In this document: positions 39,436 through 49,393 of the stretch, in pieces
How positions within the stretch are numbered: the first letter of the stretch is position 1
How the letters are laid out: each line of letters begins with the position of its first letter
Source: Secundilactobacillus similis DSM 23365 = JCM 2765
GTDB lineage: Bacteria; Bacillota; Bacilli; Lactobacillales; Lactobacillaceae
Assembly (NCBI RefSeq): GCF_001311075.1
Contig: NZ_BBAD01000005.1
Coordinates: 1-64,000 of the forward strand
Length of the DNA: 64,000 nucleotides
Direction: 5' to 3'
Notes under the pieces: model-generated
Databases searched by the model: none
What the model was told of the DNA's origin: nothing
Seen by the model: only the letters and a program-made list of their open reading frames with translations
Made by a program: the position numbers and the translations under genes

Positions 39436-39675
39436 GTCTACTATCAAAAAATCAGTGAAAACGCATTGCTTTCTCGGTAAGAGTTAGGTACACTGAACGA
39501 ACTGGTTAATATGAATTGTGCACAACTTGACGATACTGTATTAACAATGGCTGAGGTTGAGCATGATGGTAACCGTTTAGTGACCACCCAGCAATACCTA
39601 ACGAATAAACGAATTGAATACCCGGTCATCATTAGCCGGGATCTTGGGGGGACTAGCGTGATAATACAACGCTAG
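39436..39675 (+). pseudogene. remnant of a regulator-like gene
   Basis: One frame reads YYQKISENALLSR, a TAA at 39478, then ELGTLNELVNMNCAQLDDTV...NKRIEYPVIISRD-LGGTSVIIQR and a stop. The pattern resembles the N-terminal HTH of an Mga-like regulator, which often sits near surface-protein genes. Too short to be a functional gene. Identification is weak. Confidence 0.3.
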
Positions 39676-39747
39676 TAAGTGCTGGTCATCAGCGGTTACT
39701 AGAGGCTAACTATCGCGTTTTTTCGTGTGAACAGGGGAGGGACTAGG

Positions 39748-41762
39748 ATGCAGCAACGTAACTGGAACGGGTTGATCATCATCATCTTTTTACTAACACT
39801 GGTTAGCAGTGGGTGGCTTTCAAGCGTTCACGCGCAAGCTGAAACGACAACTGATCAAGCACCAAGTGAACGAGATAAAACTAGTTTAGGTTACCTCGTT
39901 ACCCATAATTATGCGCTGGGAGCGGCGTCTAACTTTAACCTGTTTGCAACGAATAACTACGTTCAGGCGAATAGCGTTGATAACGCCCGAATCGCGGCCA
40001 ATCACTTTCAACTGAACAACTGGGAAAAGTCGATTGGCTGGAATCAACAAGTTGATGGGATGGACTCGCACATGCTGGTGGTGAATCAATTAGCGGACGA
40101 TTCAAATACGCTGTCGACCCGGCTAGCGACCGACCAAACTGCCGGCGTTTTTGCAGCTGAGGCCGACGATACCAAGTCGTTGACGAACACGGCCGGTCAA
40201 GCAATCAAACCGGACGCGCTCAGTTCGGTGACGGACTTTGCTGATAATGGCATCAGTTCATTTGAAGATGCCGCCAAACAGTTATCGGATTTAAGTGATT
40301 TTTACAATTCACCTGAACAGCTAAAGGCAACCTTTTCCAGCGATTTTCTAAACATCAAGGATATTCCCGAAAGTGAGATTAGTGGGGTCAGGGGATTGAT
40401 ACCACGATTACCGATTCGGGCCAACACCAATTACTTGTCGTGAACATCCCAGTCACCGAAGCGAAACAGCTCCGGAAAAACTACACGGATATCACCATTA
40501 ACATTGATTACATTACGAAGGAAAAAACGGAACCGGTCGTGATTTTGAATTTTCCAAAATTGACCGATACATTGGAATTTTACAGCAGTAACGATACGGT
40601 TAACGTCACGTACGGCCCAGAAGGCGACCAGACCCAGATCAAAGATAAAAACCATTTGTTATTAAACTTTGACCGGTTATCGACCCTCGGATTTAATAAC
40701 AAGTTCGTTGGTAGTGTCATGGCGCCAAATACCGACGTGACGATTCACAATTTGAACACCAACATCACGGCGTTAGCGGCCAAAAACATTGCCGTGGACA
40801 GTTCGGTCAACACGGATGGCGCTCAAGGCGTTTTCAACCCGACCGACTTTAGTGATCCGAAAAACGCTGCGGATAATACCGAAGAAACCAAAAAAGTTAA
40901 CGCTACTGCCCGGTGGAAGGGCGCTAGCGGGGATCAATCCAGTTTGTCATTTGACCAACCCGCGGTACTGGATACCCAGTTTGGGTACTACGACGCAACC
41001 GACTACTACGTGAGTTGGCAGGGGTATAAGAATGCCAAACTATATGTGTCGGGCGATAATCAAAAAACTTGGCGGTTGCTGAAAAATAGCCAGCAACCGG
41101 CCGTTAGTGGCGAAGGCGTTTTTGATTCAACCACTAACGGGACGGCGTTTTATCCCAGTCGAGGTATCGCTATCGTTCAGTCGGTAGCGGATGGCCGCAT
41201 CACGTTTAGTACGGCGACCACCCGAACGATTGATTTTGCGTTGGCGACCGATAACCCAGGGACTAGTGGTGTGACGAAACTTTGGTCAAGTAACATCACG
41301 TATAATTTGGCGCCGTTTAAGTTATCGGTACCCACTCAGGTTGCCTTTGACCAAATTACGAGTGCGAATGCCAGTGACTTGACGGTGGTGCCAAAAGTTG
41401 CGCCACAGGTCATGGCGGTTAACGCAAGCCATGTGCCGTATCAGCTGTCGGTTAAGGGGGATGCCAGTGTGGCGGAACCAAAAACGGCCGACCAAAACGT
41501 TTTTTTAGGATCAAATCAGTTCACGTATCAAGATGATGGGCTAGTGGCGTTGATGACCGATGCGAAACAGTTGCTTAGCGTGACGCCCACCGCTAGTGAT
41601 GCCGCCGATTCGTATAACACTAGGCTTCGAGCGGCAGCCTTAAACGAAACCACGAGTAATCTAAACGGGTTTCAACTTTAAGTGCCATTAGCCATGCAGC
41701 AAATTCATGCCAGCGTTGGGCTAACGTGGCAGTTAACTTTAACAGGTCAAACCATTAATTAA
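39748..41762 (+). pseudogene. secreted surface protein (choice-of-anchor A-like) of the WxL locus, disrupted
   Basis: GGGAGG precedes ATG 39748. A signal peptide (MQQRNWNGLIIIIFLLTLVS..., cleavage near VHA-QA) is followed by LVTHNYALGAASNFNLFATNNYVQANSVDN, resembling the choice-of-anchor A start, and a long beta-rich body. The frame breaks at about 40392 (a G run one base short; GIDTTITDSGQHQLLVVNIPV continues). Codon TAA at 41679-41681 then interrupts NGFQL...VPLAMQQIHASVGLTWQLTLTGQTIN, which goes on in the same frame to 41762. WQLTLTG near the true end resembles a WxL-type terminal strand. First gene of the locus. Confidence 0.75.
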
Positions 41763-41793
41763 CTACTTATATCATTTTAGGAGGATTTTAATT

Positions 41794-42474
41794 ATGAAGC
41801 AGTCAGTATGGTTAGGATTAGCAAGTATCGCAATTTTAGCAGGTTTAGGGGTAACGGGGATTACCGCGCATGCTGATGACATTAGTGCAACGACGTCTCA
41901 GACAACAGCCGGTACCAGCAAAGCCACGTTTAACGTTGAAGACGGCGACTTATCAATTGGTAAGATTGACTCGGATACGGCGTTTGATTTTGGGTCGTAC
42001 AAGTTGTCCGATTTTGGTAAAAACCAAAAGTTGATCCTAAAGTCGAGTTCCAATCTACCAAAAATTAGTGTGACAAACTACAACACAACGGTTAGTGGTT
42101 GGACTTTAACGGCCAAAGCAGATCCGTTTAAATCTACAGATGGGAACGTCACTTTGGATAACGTCGTCTTTAACCTAGGACTAACGGGTGCAACGACTAA
42201 GGAGAGCAACCTCGATGACGCTGAGGATACTTATACGGGTGCCGATGCGGGTAAGGCTGCCAAGGCAGCCAGTGCGACAGATATCATGGGTGTTAGCGCA
42301 AAGGTGTTGAGTGGCTCACCAGCGTTAGGGGTATCAACGGCGAGTGTTGATTCATCAGCAACTAACCTAGACATTTCAGGGGTTGGTTTGGCACAATTAG
42401 CAGGTGCTAAAAATTACCAGTCAACGGTAACTTGGACGTTGAACCAAACCCCAACGGCCGCCGCTGCGGAATAA
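41794..42474 (+). CDS. WxL-domain cell-surface protein
   Basis: A 226-aa secreted protein. The signal peptide ends at AHA-DD. The WxL domain covers residues ~35-226, with the proximal motif SGWTLTAK and the distal motif STVTWTLNQTP, which bind peptidoglycan non-covalently. The segment DAEDTYTGADAGKAAKAAS is low-complexity. AGGAGG lies before ATG 41794. Placed between a large secreted protein and a DUF916 protein, as in the Csc-type cell-surface complexes of lactobacilli. Confidence 0.93.
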   Translation: MKQSVWLGLASIAILAGLGVTGITAHADDISATTSQTTAGTSKATFNVEDGDLSIGKIDSDTAFDFGSYKLSDFGKNQKLILKSSSNLPKISVTNYNTTVSGWTLTAKADPFKSTDGNVTLDNVVFNLGLTGATTKESNLDDAEDTYTGADAGKAAKAASATDIMGVSAKVLSGSPALGVSTASVDSSATNLDISGVGLAQLAGAKNYQSTVTWTLNQTPTAAAAE

Positions 42475-42533
42475 ACAATCGGTAACTGAATCGGCGTTAA
42501 CGCTGGTTTTCGTCATGATAACAGGAGTATAAG

Positions 42534-43529
42534 ATGTTAAAAAAATGGTTTTTGGTCCTTGCGGTGCTTGCTGGGATGGTTGGCTTGTCAGGGCAAACTG
42601 CACAAGCTGCTAGCACGACTAGTGGGATGGGCTTTAGCGTTAAGCCGTTACTCATCAGCACCAGATTAATCGGGCAGCCGGGTATTTTCAATTACTCGTC
42701 AAACCCGGTCAAACGGAACGGTTGTCGTTAAAAGTACACAACCAAGCGGATAAAAGACGTAAGATTCAGGTGGCGCCGGTAAGTGCGTACACGAACGATA
42801 ACGGCGTGATTGCCTATAAGCCAACCGTTAAGGCCAAGCTGGTTGCTAAGCAGTCACAGTTCGCACGGTTGGTATCGGCAGCGCAAACCGTAACGTTGGC
42901 GCCAAATGCAACCCGCACGGTAACCTTTACCGTGAAAACTCCAAGTGGCCATTTTAGCGGGTTGATCGACGGTGGCTTTCGGGTTCGAGCATTAGGCGAA
43001 ACGACCACCACTTCCGTTAAGAAGGGGTTCAGTATTCAAAACCGGTACGAAACGGTTGTTGGTGTCACGTTACAACAACGCAAGCAAGCCGTTTCACCGG
43101 TCGTACAAGTTGGGACCATTAAACCGGCCAAGGTCAACGGTCAATTAGTGGCGTTAGCGAACGTTCAAAACATTGAACCAGCACTATTTGGTAAAATGAC
43201 GATTGATGCGAAGGTGACCAATGACGCTAACCAGACGGTCGCACATCACAAGCAAACCGACCTTGCATGGCGCCTAACTCGGCGTTCAACTACCACATGG
43301 GCTGGCAACCGAAAACGATTAAACCCGGGAAATACCACTTGGCATTAGTGGCCACTTCCGGCACGCAACGTTGGACGGTCAACCGGGACTTCACGATTAC
43401 CCGGGCACAAGCTTCGACGTTAAATCCAAAGACGGCGATGTCTTACTGGTGGCTCTGGCTCATCATTGCTTGATCGTCATTGTAGCAATTTGGGCGATTT
43501 TACGACATCGGCAACAGAAACAGCAGTAA
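42534..43529 (+). pseudogene. DUF916-family WxL-complex protein (CscA-like), three frameshifts
   Basis: Signal peptide (VGLSGQTAQAAS), DUF916 region beginning GMGFSVKPLL and containing ERLSLKVHNQADKRRKIQVAPVSAYTND, a second Ig-like domain, and a C-terminal TM helix (YWWLWLIIALIVIVAIWAIL) with a basic tail. Frame breaks near 42677 (TTAAT), 43267 (TTGCATGG) and 43471 (ATTGCTTGA); each needs one more base. Repaired protein about 331 aa. Anchors the WxL complex in the membrane. No LPXTG partner is found downstream. Confidence 0.87.
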
Positions 43530-43593
43530 TGTGAAGCTTCTTCATATGAATAAAACGTATGAAACAATCCTTGGCTAAGTTTCAACGGATAAG

Positions 43594-43639
43594 TAAAGGC
43601 CCCGTAGATTTCTAATTTTGAAATCTACGGGGCCTTTGC
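43594..43639 (+). terminator. rho-independent terminator of the WxL locus
   Basis: AAAGGCCCCGTAGATTTC / GAAATCTACGGGGCCTTT, an 18-bp perfect stem. Confidence 0.9.
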
Positions 43640-43748
43640 CTAATTTGGTTGCATAAGATGTTACGCTTTTTTGAAGTGGACGATTGCCTTGAAATCAGCA
43701 ATTAGTTTACTTTGTATGATGACATGTTTTAGTGATAGCTGTTGTCGT

Positions 43749-44631
43749 TTGTGTCCAGCGTAAGCATATTTAGTTCGTGAAGTACGATGATTCTGGTTTT
43801 CTATAGTGGGAGGCTGCCGCGGGAGGCTCCGGCGCTATGCGGGGACTGGAACGCAGTGGCGGTCCTACGAGCTAGGAATGGCTGAGAACCGCCATGCCGG
43901 ATCTCTCCGGACCCGCGTATGACTAAGGCACTCGCACCCCGAACCCCACGGGGCACGATTGCCCAAGTCATACCGACACTGCTGAGCCCCGCGCGCCTCC
44001 GCCTCCCGCTACATAGTGAGTTGTCGACAACTACAACAGCTAACTACCACATGCTGAAGTTGACGAAACTGTATGACCACAACGTTCGATCATAACCCAA
44101 CAACTGCAAGAAACGATAGTAGTCAATGTTCAGTAACCGCAACGAGGCAACGATTGCGCATTATTAGATTGGCCAGTCGTACGTCGCGTTTGCGTTGACT
44201 TAATGCCGTTACGTTGTCATTCTGCGTCGCTGTTAATTCTTCGCGATTCTGAAACGTTAGCTGATGATCAATTCTGTCGTTTGCCGAATCAGCGTTAGTG
44301 TTATTGTAATACCGCCGCAAGTTGTCCAGTTAAGCACTTGAGATGGTCTACAATAGTGCCTGCCTGCACATGGTGAGATGGAGGTAAGCGACTAGGTGTA
44401 TGCTGTGTCGCGATAATTGGTGGTTGTTGACAATCTTCCAACAACCGCCAATTATCGGGGACGAATCTAAGACTCGCACGGGTTTTGGCGAGGCTTAGAT
44501 TCGAGGTCTGAGACCGCCCTTTGGCTCAGACCGGCCCCACAGCAGGAACCTAGTCGCATACCGGAATCGCCAGTCCACGCAAATCACCGAACTTCACAAA
44601 CTAAACAGAAGAATGCTTACGCTGGACACAA
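43749..44631 (-). repeat. large non-coding element B (883 bp), inverted relative to element A
   Basis: Same TTGTGTCCAGCGTAAGCAT ends as element A; its left end matches the right end of A and vice versa. The conserved part includes GGAGGCTCCGGCGCTATGCG and GGTCTGAGACCGCCC blocks. Compared with A, stems CGAAT.TAAG/CTTAGATTCG and GATAATTGG/CCAATTATC carry paired substitutions. The ~330-bp middle is diverged and has no shared reading frame. Confidence 0.8.
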
Positions 44632-44640
44632 ACGACAGTC

Positions 44641-44680
44641 AAAAAAGCCCTTGAACGTTTTTCTCCAAGGGCTTCTTATC
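44641..44680 (-). terminator. rho-independent terminator of the OppA-like gene
   Basis: GAAGCCCTTG / CAAGGGCTTTTTTG on the minus strand. Confidence 0.85.
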
Positions 44681-44697
44681 GACGATTGCAACGACCG

Positions 44698-46329
44698 CTA
44701 ATCGGTTGACTTCAACCGCGCATACTCGTAATTAACGAGACCGGATGGTGAAATCGAAAAGCGACTGACGCGGTTATTTAGCAGGTAGGCTTGACCAGCT
44801 TGGAACACACCGGCGGATGGGACTTCCTTTTCCATGAGGTAGCGTTCGGTCCGCTGAATCATTTGCCAACGTTTGGCCGGGTTGTTACTATTAGCCTGAT
44901 TGATCAAACGATCCGCTTTATTGCTGGTGTAGCCGGTAATATTGAGTTGGCTACCGGTTTTATAGAAGGTGAGGAAGTTGTAAGGATCTGTATCGGCTGG
45001 GGTCCAGGTTGAGAACACCAATTGGTATTTACCCGCTGCTTCCATGGCGACCCGTTTGGCAAGTGACACGGTTTTAATGGTGATTTTTAGGCCGGGTAGA
45101 TTATGCTCCAACTGGCCCTTCAAGAAGCTGGCACTGACTTTAGCGGTGTTATTATCCGCTACGAGGAGGGTCAACGAGACGTGTTGGGTGCCGAGCTGTT
45201 TTTTCGCGATAGCCCACTGTTGGCTGGCCTTGGTTAAGTTATAGGTTTCCAGATTACCAGTATCGGTTCGATAATCGACCCCCTGAGGTGATTTGGCGAG
45301 ATTCTTGGGAATCAGGCCATTGAGCGGAATGGCACCATCTTTTAGTTTACTTTGCGTTAGCAGATGCTTGTCGTAAGCTTGCGCGATCGCTCGACGAAGG
45401 TGAACGTTAGTGGTGTCTCCCATGCTGGTGTTAAAAAAGATGTAAGCGGAGGTTAACGTTGACATCATTTTCAGATTATTAGAGTTGGTGTAGTGGGAAA
45501 CGTCATCAGGAGAAAGTGGCGCATAGTCAAGCTTGCCGGCTGTAAATTGGTCGGCTAATTTTTTGGCATTAGCGGTTACCGAAAATTGACTTGATTCAAT
45601 TTGACGTGGTGACTAAGGCGGTAATCAGGTTCTTGACGTACGACCAATCATGGTCAGTCGCGCCAGACCAGCCGCTGATTTTGAACGGCCCGTCTGACAG
45701 GACGTGAGTTGCGGAATTGCCGTATTCGGCACCTAATTTTTTAGCAAATTGCTGATTGATCGGTAGCGTTGGGGCATCGGCAAGCAACTGATCCAGATAA
45801 GGGGTTGGGGCGTTGAGCTTAACTTGAAGGTGGTTTTGGTTGATGGCCTTCACACCAAGCGCAGTGACTGGTTTAGTACCGGTTCGAACGCTTCGCCATT
45901 TTTAAGAAAATCCATCCGGGAAGCGTTTCGCGAATTAGTTTTCGGGTTAGCTAATCGGCGCCATGCATAAACGAAATCGCCAGCGGTGACTCGGTCACCA
46001 TTGCTCCACTTGAAGTCGCGAAGTGTAAAGACGTAGGTTAAGCCATCCTTACTTTTCGTGGGGTGACCGTCACTGATTGCCGGCGTGATTTTATTTTGGC
46101 CATTATAACGGTATAAGCCAACTAGGGTAGATACGAGCGCTTCGTATGCTTCATGGGAGGTGTAGGTGCTACTATCAAGGGTTTCAATGGGCGTGCTCGT
46201 TCCTACGCGGAGGGTGGTCGTGTGAACAGCTTGGGTACTATCAGGAATGTCTCGAATATAAAATCCGGTGGTAAGCATGACGACAAGGCCAACAGCGAGG
46301 CTGATTTGAAGTGTGGTTTTAAGTTGCAT
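44698..46329 (-). pseudogene. OppA-like peptide-binding protein without lipobox, three frameshifts
   Basis: Family 5 binding protein: LRDFKWSNGDRVTAGDFVYAWRRLANPKT is the signature. The N-terminus from ATG 46329 (AAGGA upstream) is a hydrophobic helix, ISLAVGLVVMLTTGFYI, with no lipobox Cys, so it may be membrane-anchored or released rather than lipidated. Breaks near 45875 (before GTKPVTALGVKAINQ), 45620 (KNPDYRLSHHVKLNQ) and 45585 (VNFSVTANAKKLADQ) each need one base. Repaired length about 544 aa. It stands next to a GGDEF gene and another OppA-like gene, with no transporter genes. Confidence 0.87.
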
Positions 46330-46482
46330 GAGCGCAAAGTCCTTTCGTACCGAATTGATGAGTGGCAAAGTGACCCCATGATTCGGACTAAATATAGGTA
46401 TGTATATTCTTATTCTAAGCCTTGACTTATGATTCGCAAATGATAAATAATAAAGACAAACTATTTTTTTACGGAGGCCGAC

Positions 46483-47610
46483 ATGTTTGACTGGGGTAAT
46501 TGGGTCATCCAAACAGTCATCGCGGCGTTTTTTATCTCTGGTTTCGTGGTGTTTAGTAACCAGGGACTCGCCGCTCTTGAAAATAAACGAAAACAACTCG
46601 GCTTCCTGACCAATTTCAGGGAACCGGTCGTAGCGACCAGCTTCATCTTTGCGATGGCAGGTTTTTGCGAACTTGCGCAGTACTGGAATCCAAGCAATGA
46701 GGCTGCCTATTTGAACTGGGCACTCTACATTTTATTTATGCCGCTATTACGAAACGTTGTTCGACCGGTGGAATACAGCATTCGTTGTTTAGGAATCCTC
46801 GTGTTTTGGATTGCAAATAACAACGTCCGCAACCCGCTGTTCTACCTATCATTGGTTTTCATTGCCGTGATACTGGGCTTTATTTACCGGTGGCGGCGTG
46901 AAATTAACCGTAGTTGGTTGATTCGAATGGAAGTTGTCCTCTGGATCGCCTTAGATTTTTGGCTTCAGCAGACGCAAATGACGGTGATTTCAGTCGCGAT
47001 GAGTGTGGTCATGTTTTTGCTGGTCAACATCTTCACCATGTTCTACTGGTCGTCCGAACGAATCACGGAATTGGAACGGCATCAGTTGGAACAACGGGTC
47101 AACCGCGATGAACTGACCCGAGTTGGGAGTTTCTTTGCGTTTAAGAGTGACAGCTTGACTAAGATTGGCATCGCGAGAAGTGAGGATGCACCGTTAACAT
47201 TATTAATGTTTGATATTGACTACTTTAAGGCGGTTAATGACACCTACGGCCATATGGCTGGAAACCATATTTTGGCGAAGACGGCGATGTTAATTGCGAC
47301 TGAATTGAAACAGTATCCGCAGCTACAACCGAGCTTCTACCGAACTGGTGGGGAAGAGTTCAATATTATCTTCATGGCGGATGCTGCTGATACGTTATTT
47401 GCAGCTAAAGCGATTCAAAAACGCATTCGCCAGCACCAATTTCACTTTGAAAACCAAACGATTACGGTGACGTTGTCGATGGGCGTCACGGCACTGACTC
47501 GAGACGATATGAGTTTTGAGGACGTGTATGAGCGAGCAGATCAGAATTTGTACCTATCTAAGCAGGGCGGTCGCGACCAAATTACGGTTGAAGGGCAGTC
47601 AATTGCTTAG
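46483..47610 (+). CDS. membrane GGDEF diguanylate cyclase
   Basis: A 375-aa protein. Six or seven hydrophobic helices occupy residues ~5-190 (same plan as the other GGDEF proteins here), followed by a GGDEF domain: RDELTRVGSFFAF, LLMFDIDYFKAVNDTYGHMAGN (metal and base contacts), A-site FYRTGGEEFN, and the terminal NLYLSKQGGRDQI. The catalytic residues are complete, so it should make c-di-GMP. No RxxD product-inhibition site. ACGGAGG precedes ATG 46483. Divergent from the lipobox-less OppA-like gene. Confidence 0.93.
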   Translation: MFDWGNWVIQTVIAAFFISGFVVFSNQGLAALENKRKQLGFLTNFREPVVATSFIFAMAGFCELAQYWNPSNEAAYLNWALYILFMPLLRNVVRPVEYSIRCLGILVFWIANNNVRNPLFYLSLVFIAVILGFIYRWRREINRSWLIRMEVVLWIALDFWLQQTQMTVISVAMSVVMFLLVNIFTMFYWSSERITELERHQLEQRVNRDELTRVGSFFAFKSDSLTKIGIARSEDAPLTLLMFDIDYFKAVNDTYGHMAGNHILAKTAMLIATELKQYPQLQPSFYRTGGEEFNIIFMADAADTLFAAKAIQKRIRQHQFHFENQTITVTLSMGVTALTRDDMSFEDVYERADQNLYLSKQGGRDQITVEGQSIA

Positions 47611-47621
47611 ACTGGGAAGTT

Positions 47622-47661
47622 AGAGGAGCCATATGATGCTTATCATCATACGGCTCCTTTC
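47622..47661 (+). terminator. rho-independent terminator of the GGDEF gene
   Basis: GGAGCCATATGATG / CATCATACGGCTCC stem followed by TTTC. The T run is short. Confidence 0.65.
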
Positions 47662-47691
47662 AGTTAGAATCGAAATTGAGGAGAGTATGAG

Positions 47692-49293
47692 ATGCGCGGA
47701 TGGGGTATAGTGAGTGGTTTAGTAATGCTATTGTTAACGGGCTGCGGTGCTAAAACGACCGCCACCCAGCAGTTAAACTGGGGTGAAAAAGCGCCGTTGC
47801 AGACGATTGATCCAGCTAAGGTGGCCGATGTGGTCAGCAGTACAACGGTGAATAACTTGGATGAAGGCCTGTTTCGAATTGGCCAGAATGCCAAAGTAAA
47901 ACCCGGGGTTGCCCAACATTACAAGGTTTCAGCAGATGGTAAAACGTGGACGTTTCAGTTACGGAAAACGGCAAAGTGGAGTAACGGCGATCCCGTGACG
48001 GCGCGGGACTTTGTTTACGGCTGGCGACGAACGGTGACGCCAGCGACTAAGTCTCAATATGCCTACCTTTTTGACCACGTTGCGAATGCAACGGCAATTA
48101 CAGCCGGTAAGAAGCGGCCTAGCCAGTTGGGCATCAAAGCAGTTGGTCAGCGAAAGTTAGTGGTGACGTTGACGCGGGCGCAACCGTATTTTAAAACGCT
48201 ATTGGGCACCGCTGCGTTCTTCCCGCAGCATCAAGCAACGGTCACTAAATACGGTCGCAAGTACGCCACCCGCGCCAATCGCGCAGTGTACAACGGTCCT
48301 TTTAAACTCGTGAAGTGGACCGGGACCGGCAAACAGTGGACGTTACAGCGCAATCCGAAGTACTGGGATGCCAAAGCAGTTCGGCTACACCAGGTGAACG
48401 TTTCGGTCATGTCAGATCAACGCACTTGGCTGAATCAGTATCAGGCTGGTAAAGTGGATGCGGTGACGCTGGATGGCACCCAGTATGCTCAGTACCGAAA
48501 CTCAAAGGACGTGCACCTTCGACGGGGTGCGGCAACGTTCTTTTTGGAAATGCAACAACGGCATGGCCTATTGAAACAGCGACGAGCGCGGCAAGCATTA
48601 TCCTTGGCAATTAATCGTCGGGAACTTGTGAAGAACGTGTTAGCGGATGGCTCAGCAGTGCCAGCTGGGTTTATTCCCAGAGGATTGATGCGGTATCGGG
48701 GAACCGACTTTGCGGCGGCCTCGCGGGTGCCGCAAGCGACTGCCACGAATTTAACGAAGGCCCGGCAACTTTGGCGCCAAGCGTTGAAAGCCAGTGGCCG
48801 GTCACACGTTACGTTGTCACTATTGGCGGATGATACGCCAGTGGGGAAAGCGACCGCGGAATTTTTGCAGAGTGAATTGGAACGGTTGCCAGGCTTAACG
48901 GTCAAACCAGTGACGGTGCCGTTCAACGTTCGGTTAAGTCGGTCGCAAGCGGGGCAATTTGATCTACTCGTGAATGGCTGGATCGCCAACGTCCCCGATG
49001 CCAGTTCGTTCAGTAATTTGATGACGACAACGAACAGTTACAATCATGGTGGTTGGTCAAACGCCGTGTATGACCAAGCAGTCAAACAGGCTGATGTGCA
49101 AGACGCTAACCGACCGGCAGCCCGGTGGCGGGATTTAGTGACGGCTGAAAAACAACTCATGACGGATCAGGGTGTGATTCCACTGTATCAGCGGGTGCAG
49201 GCCCAGTTAGTGCGACCACGAGTGAAGAGGTTAGTTTACTTCCCGTTGGGGGCGCAGTGGGACTTTAGTGAGAGTGTGATTACTCGGAAATAG
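47692..49293 (+). CDS. OppA-like peptide-binding lipoprotein
   Basis: An intact 533-aa family 5 solute-binding lipoprotein: signal peptide with lipobox LLTGCG, start motif NWGEKAPLQTIDPAKVAD, signature LRKTAKWSNGDPVTARDFVYGWRRTVTPATK, and a full C-terminal lobe ending in FPLGAQWDFSESV. Basic overall, rich in Arg/Lys. No opp permease or ATPase genes nearby. Its position among GGDEF genes suggests peptide uptake or sensing linked to c-di-GMP (inference). Confidence 0.93.
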   Translation: MRGWGIVSGLVMLLLTGCGAKTTATQQLNWGEKAPLQTIDPAKVADVVSSTTVNNLDEGLFRIGQNAKVKPGVAQHYKVSADGKTWTFQLRKTAKWSNGDPVTARDFVYGWRRTVTPATKSQYAYLFDHVANATAITAGKKRPSQLGIKAVGQRKLVVTLTRAQPYFKTLLGTAAFFPQHQATVTKYGRKYATRANRAVYNGPFKLVKWTGTGKQWTLQRNPKYWDAKAVRLHQVNVSVMSDQRTWLNQYQAGKVDAVTLDGTQYAQYRNSKDVHLRRGAATFFLEMQQRHGLLKQRRARQALSLAINRRELVKNVLADGSAVPAGFIPRGLMRYRGTDFAAASRVPQATATNLTKARQLWRQALKASGRSHVTLSLLADDTPVGKATAEFLQSELERLPGLTVKPVTVPFNVRLSRSQAGQFDLLVNGWIANVPDASSFSNLMTTTNSYNHGGWSNAVYDQAVKQADVQDANRPAARWRDLVTAEKQLMTDQGVIPLYQRVQAQLVRPRVKRLVYFPLGAQWDFSESVITRK

Positions 49294-49325
49294 TATTTTG
49301 TCCGATTACGTTTCAAAAGATAGAC

Positions 49326-49377
49326 GAATCCCCCTACAGGTTTCTAGTTAAAAGAAGCTTGTAGGGGGATTTGTTTG
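49326..49377. terminator. bidirectional rho-independent terminator
   Basis: AATCCCCCTACAGG-type stem / CTTGTAGGGGGATT between the convergent OppA-like and GGDEF-EAL genes. Confidence 0.88.
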
Positions 49378-49393
49378 TTTAGTGGACACGCAA

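Noticed and set aside
32925-44631. Insertion sequences or a transposon
   Set aside because: No transposase or integrase frame in either large element or elsewhere in the window.
49326-49377. Unusual structure of the 49.3-kb hairpin
   Set aside because: It is an ordinary bidirectional terminator between convergent genes.
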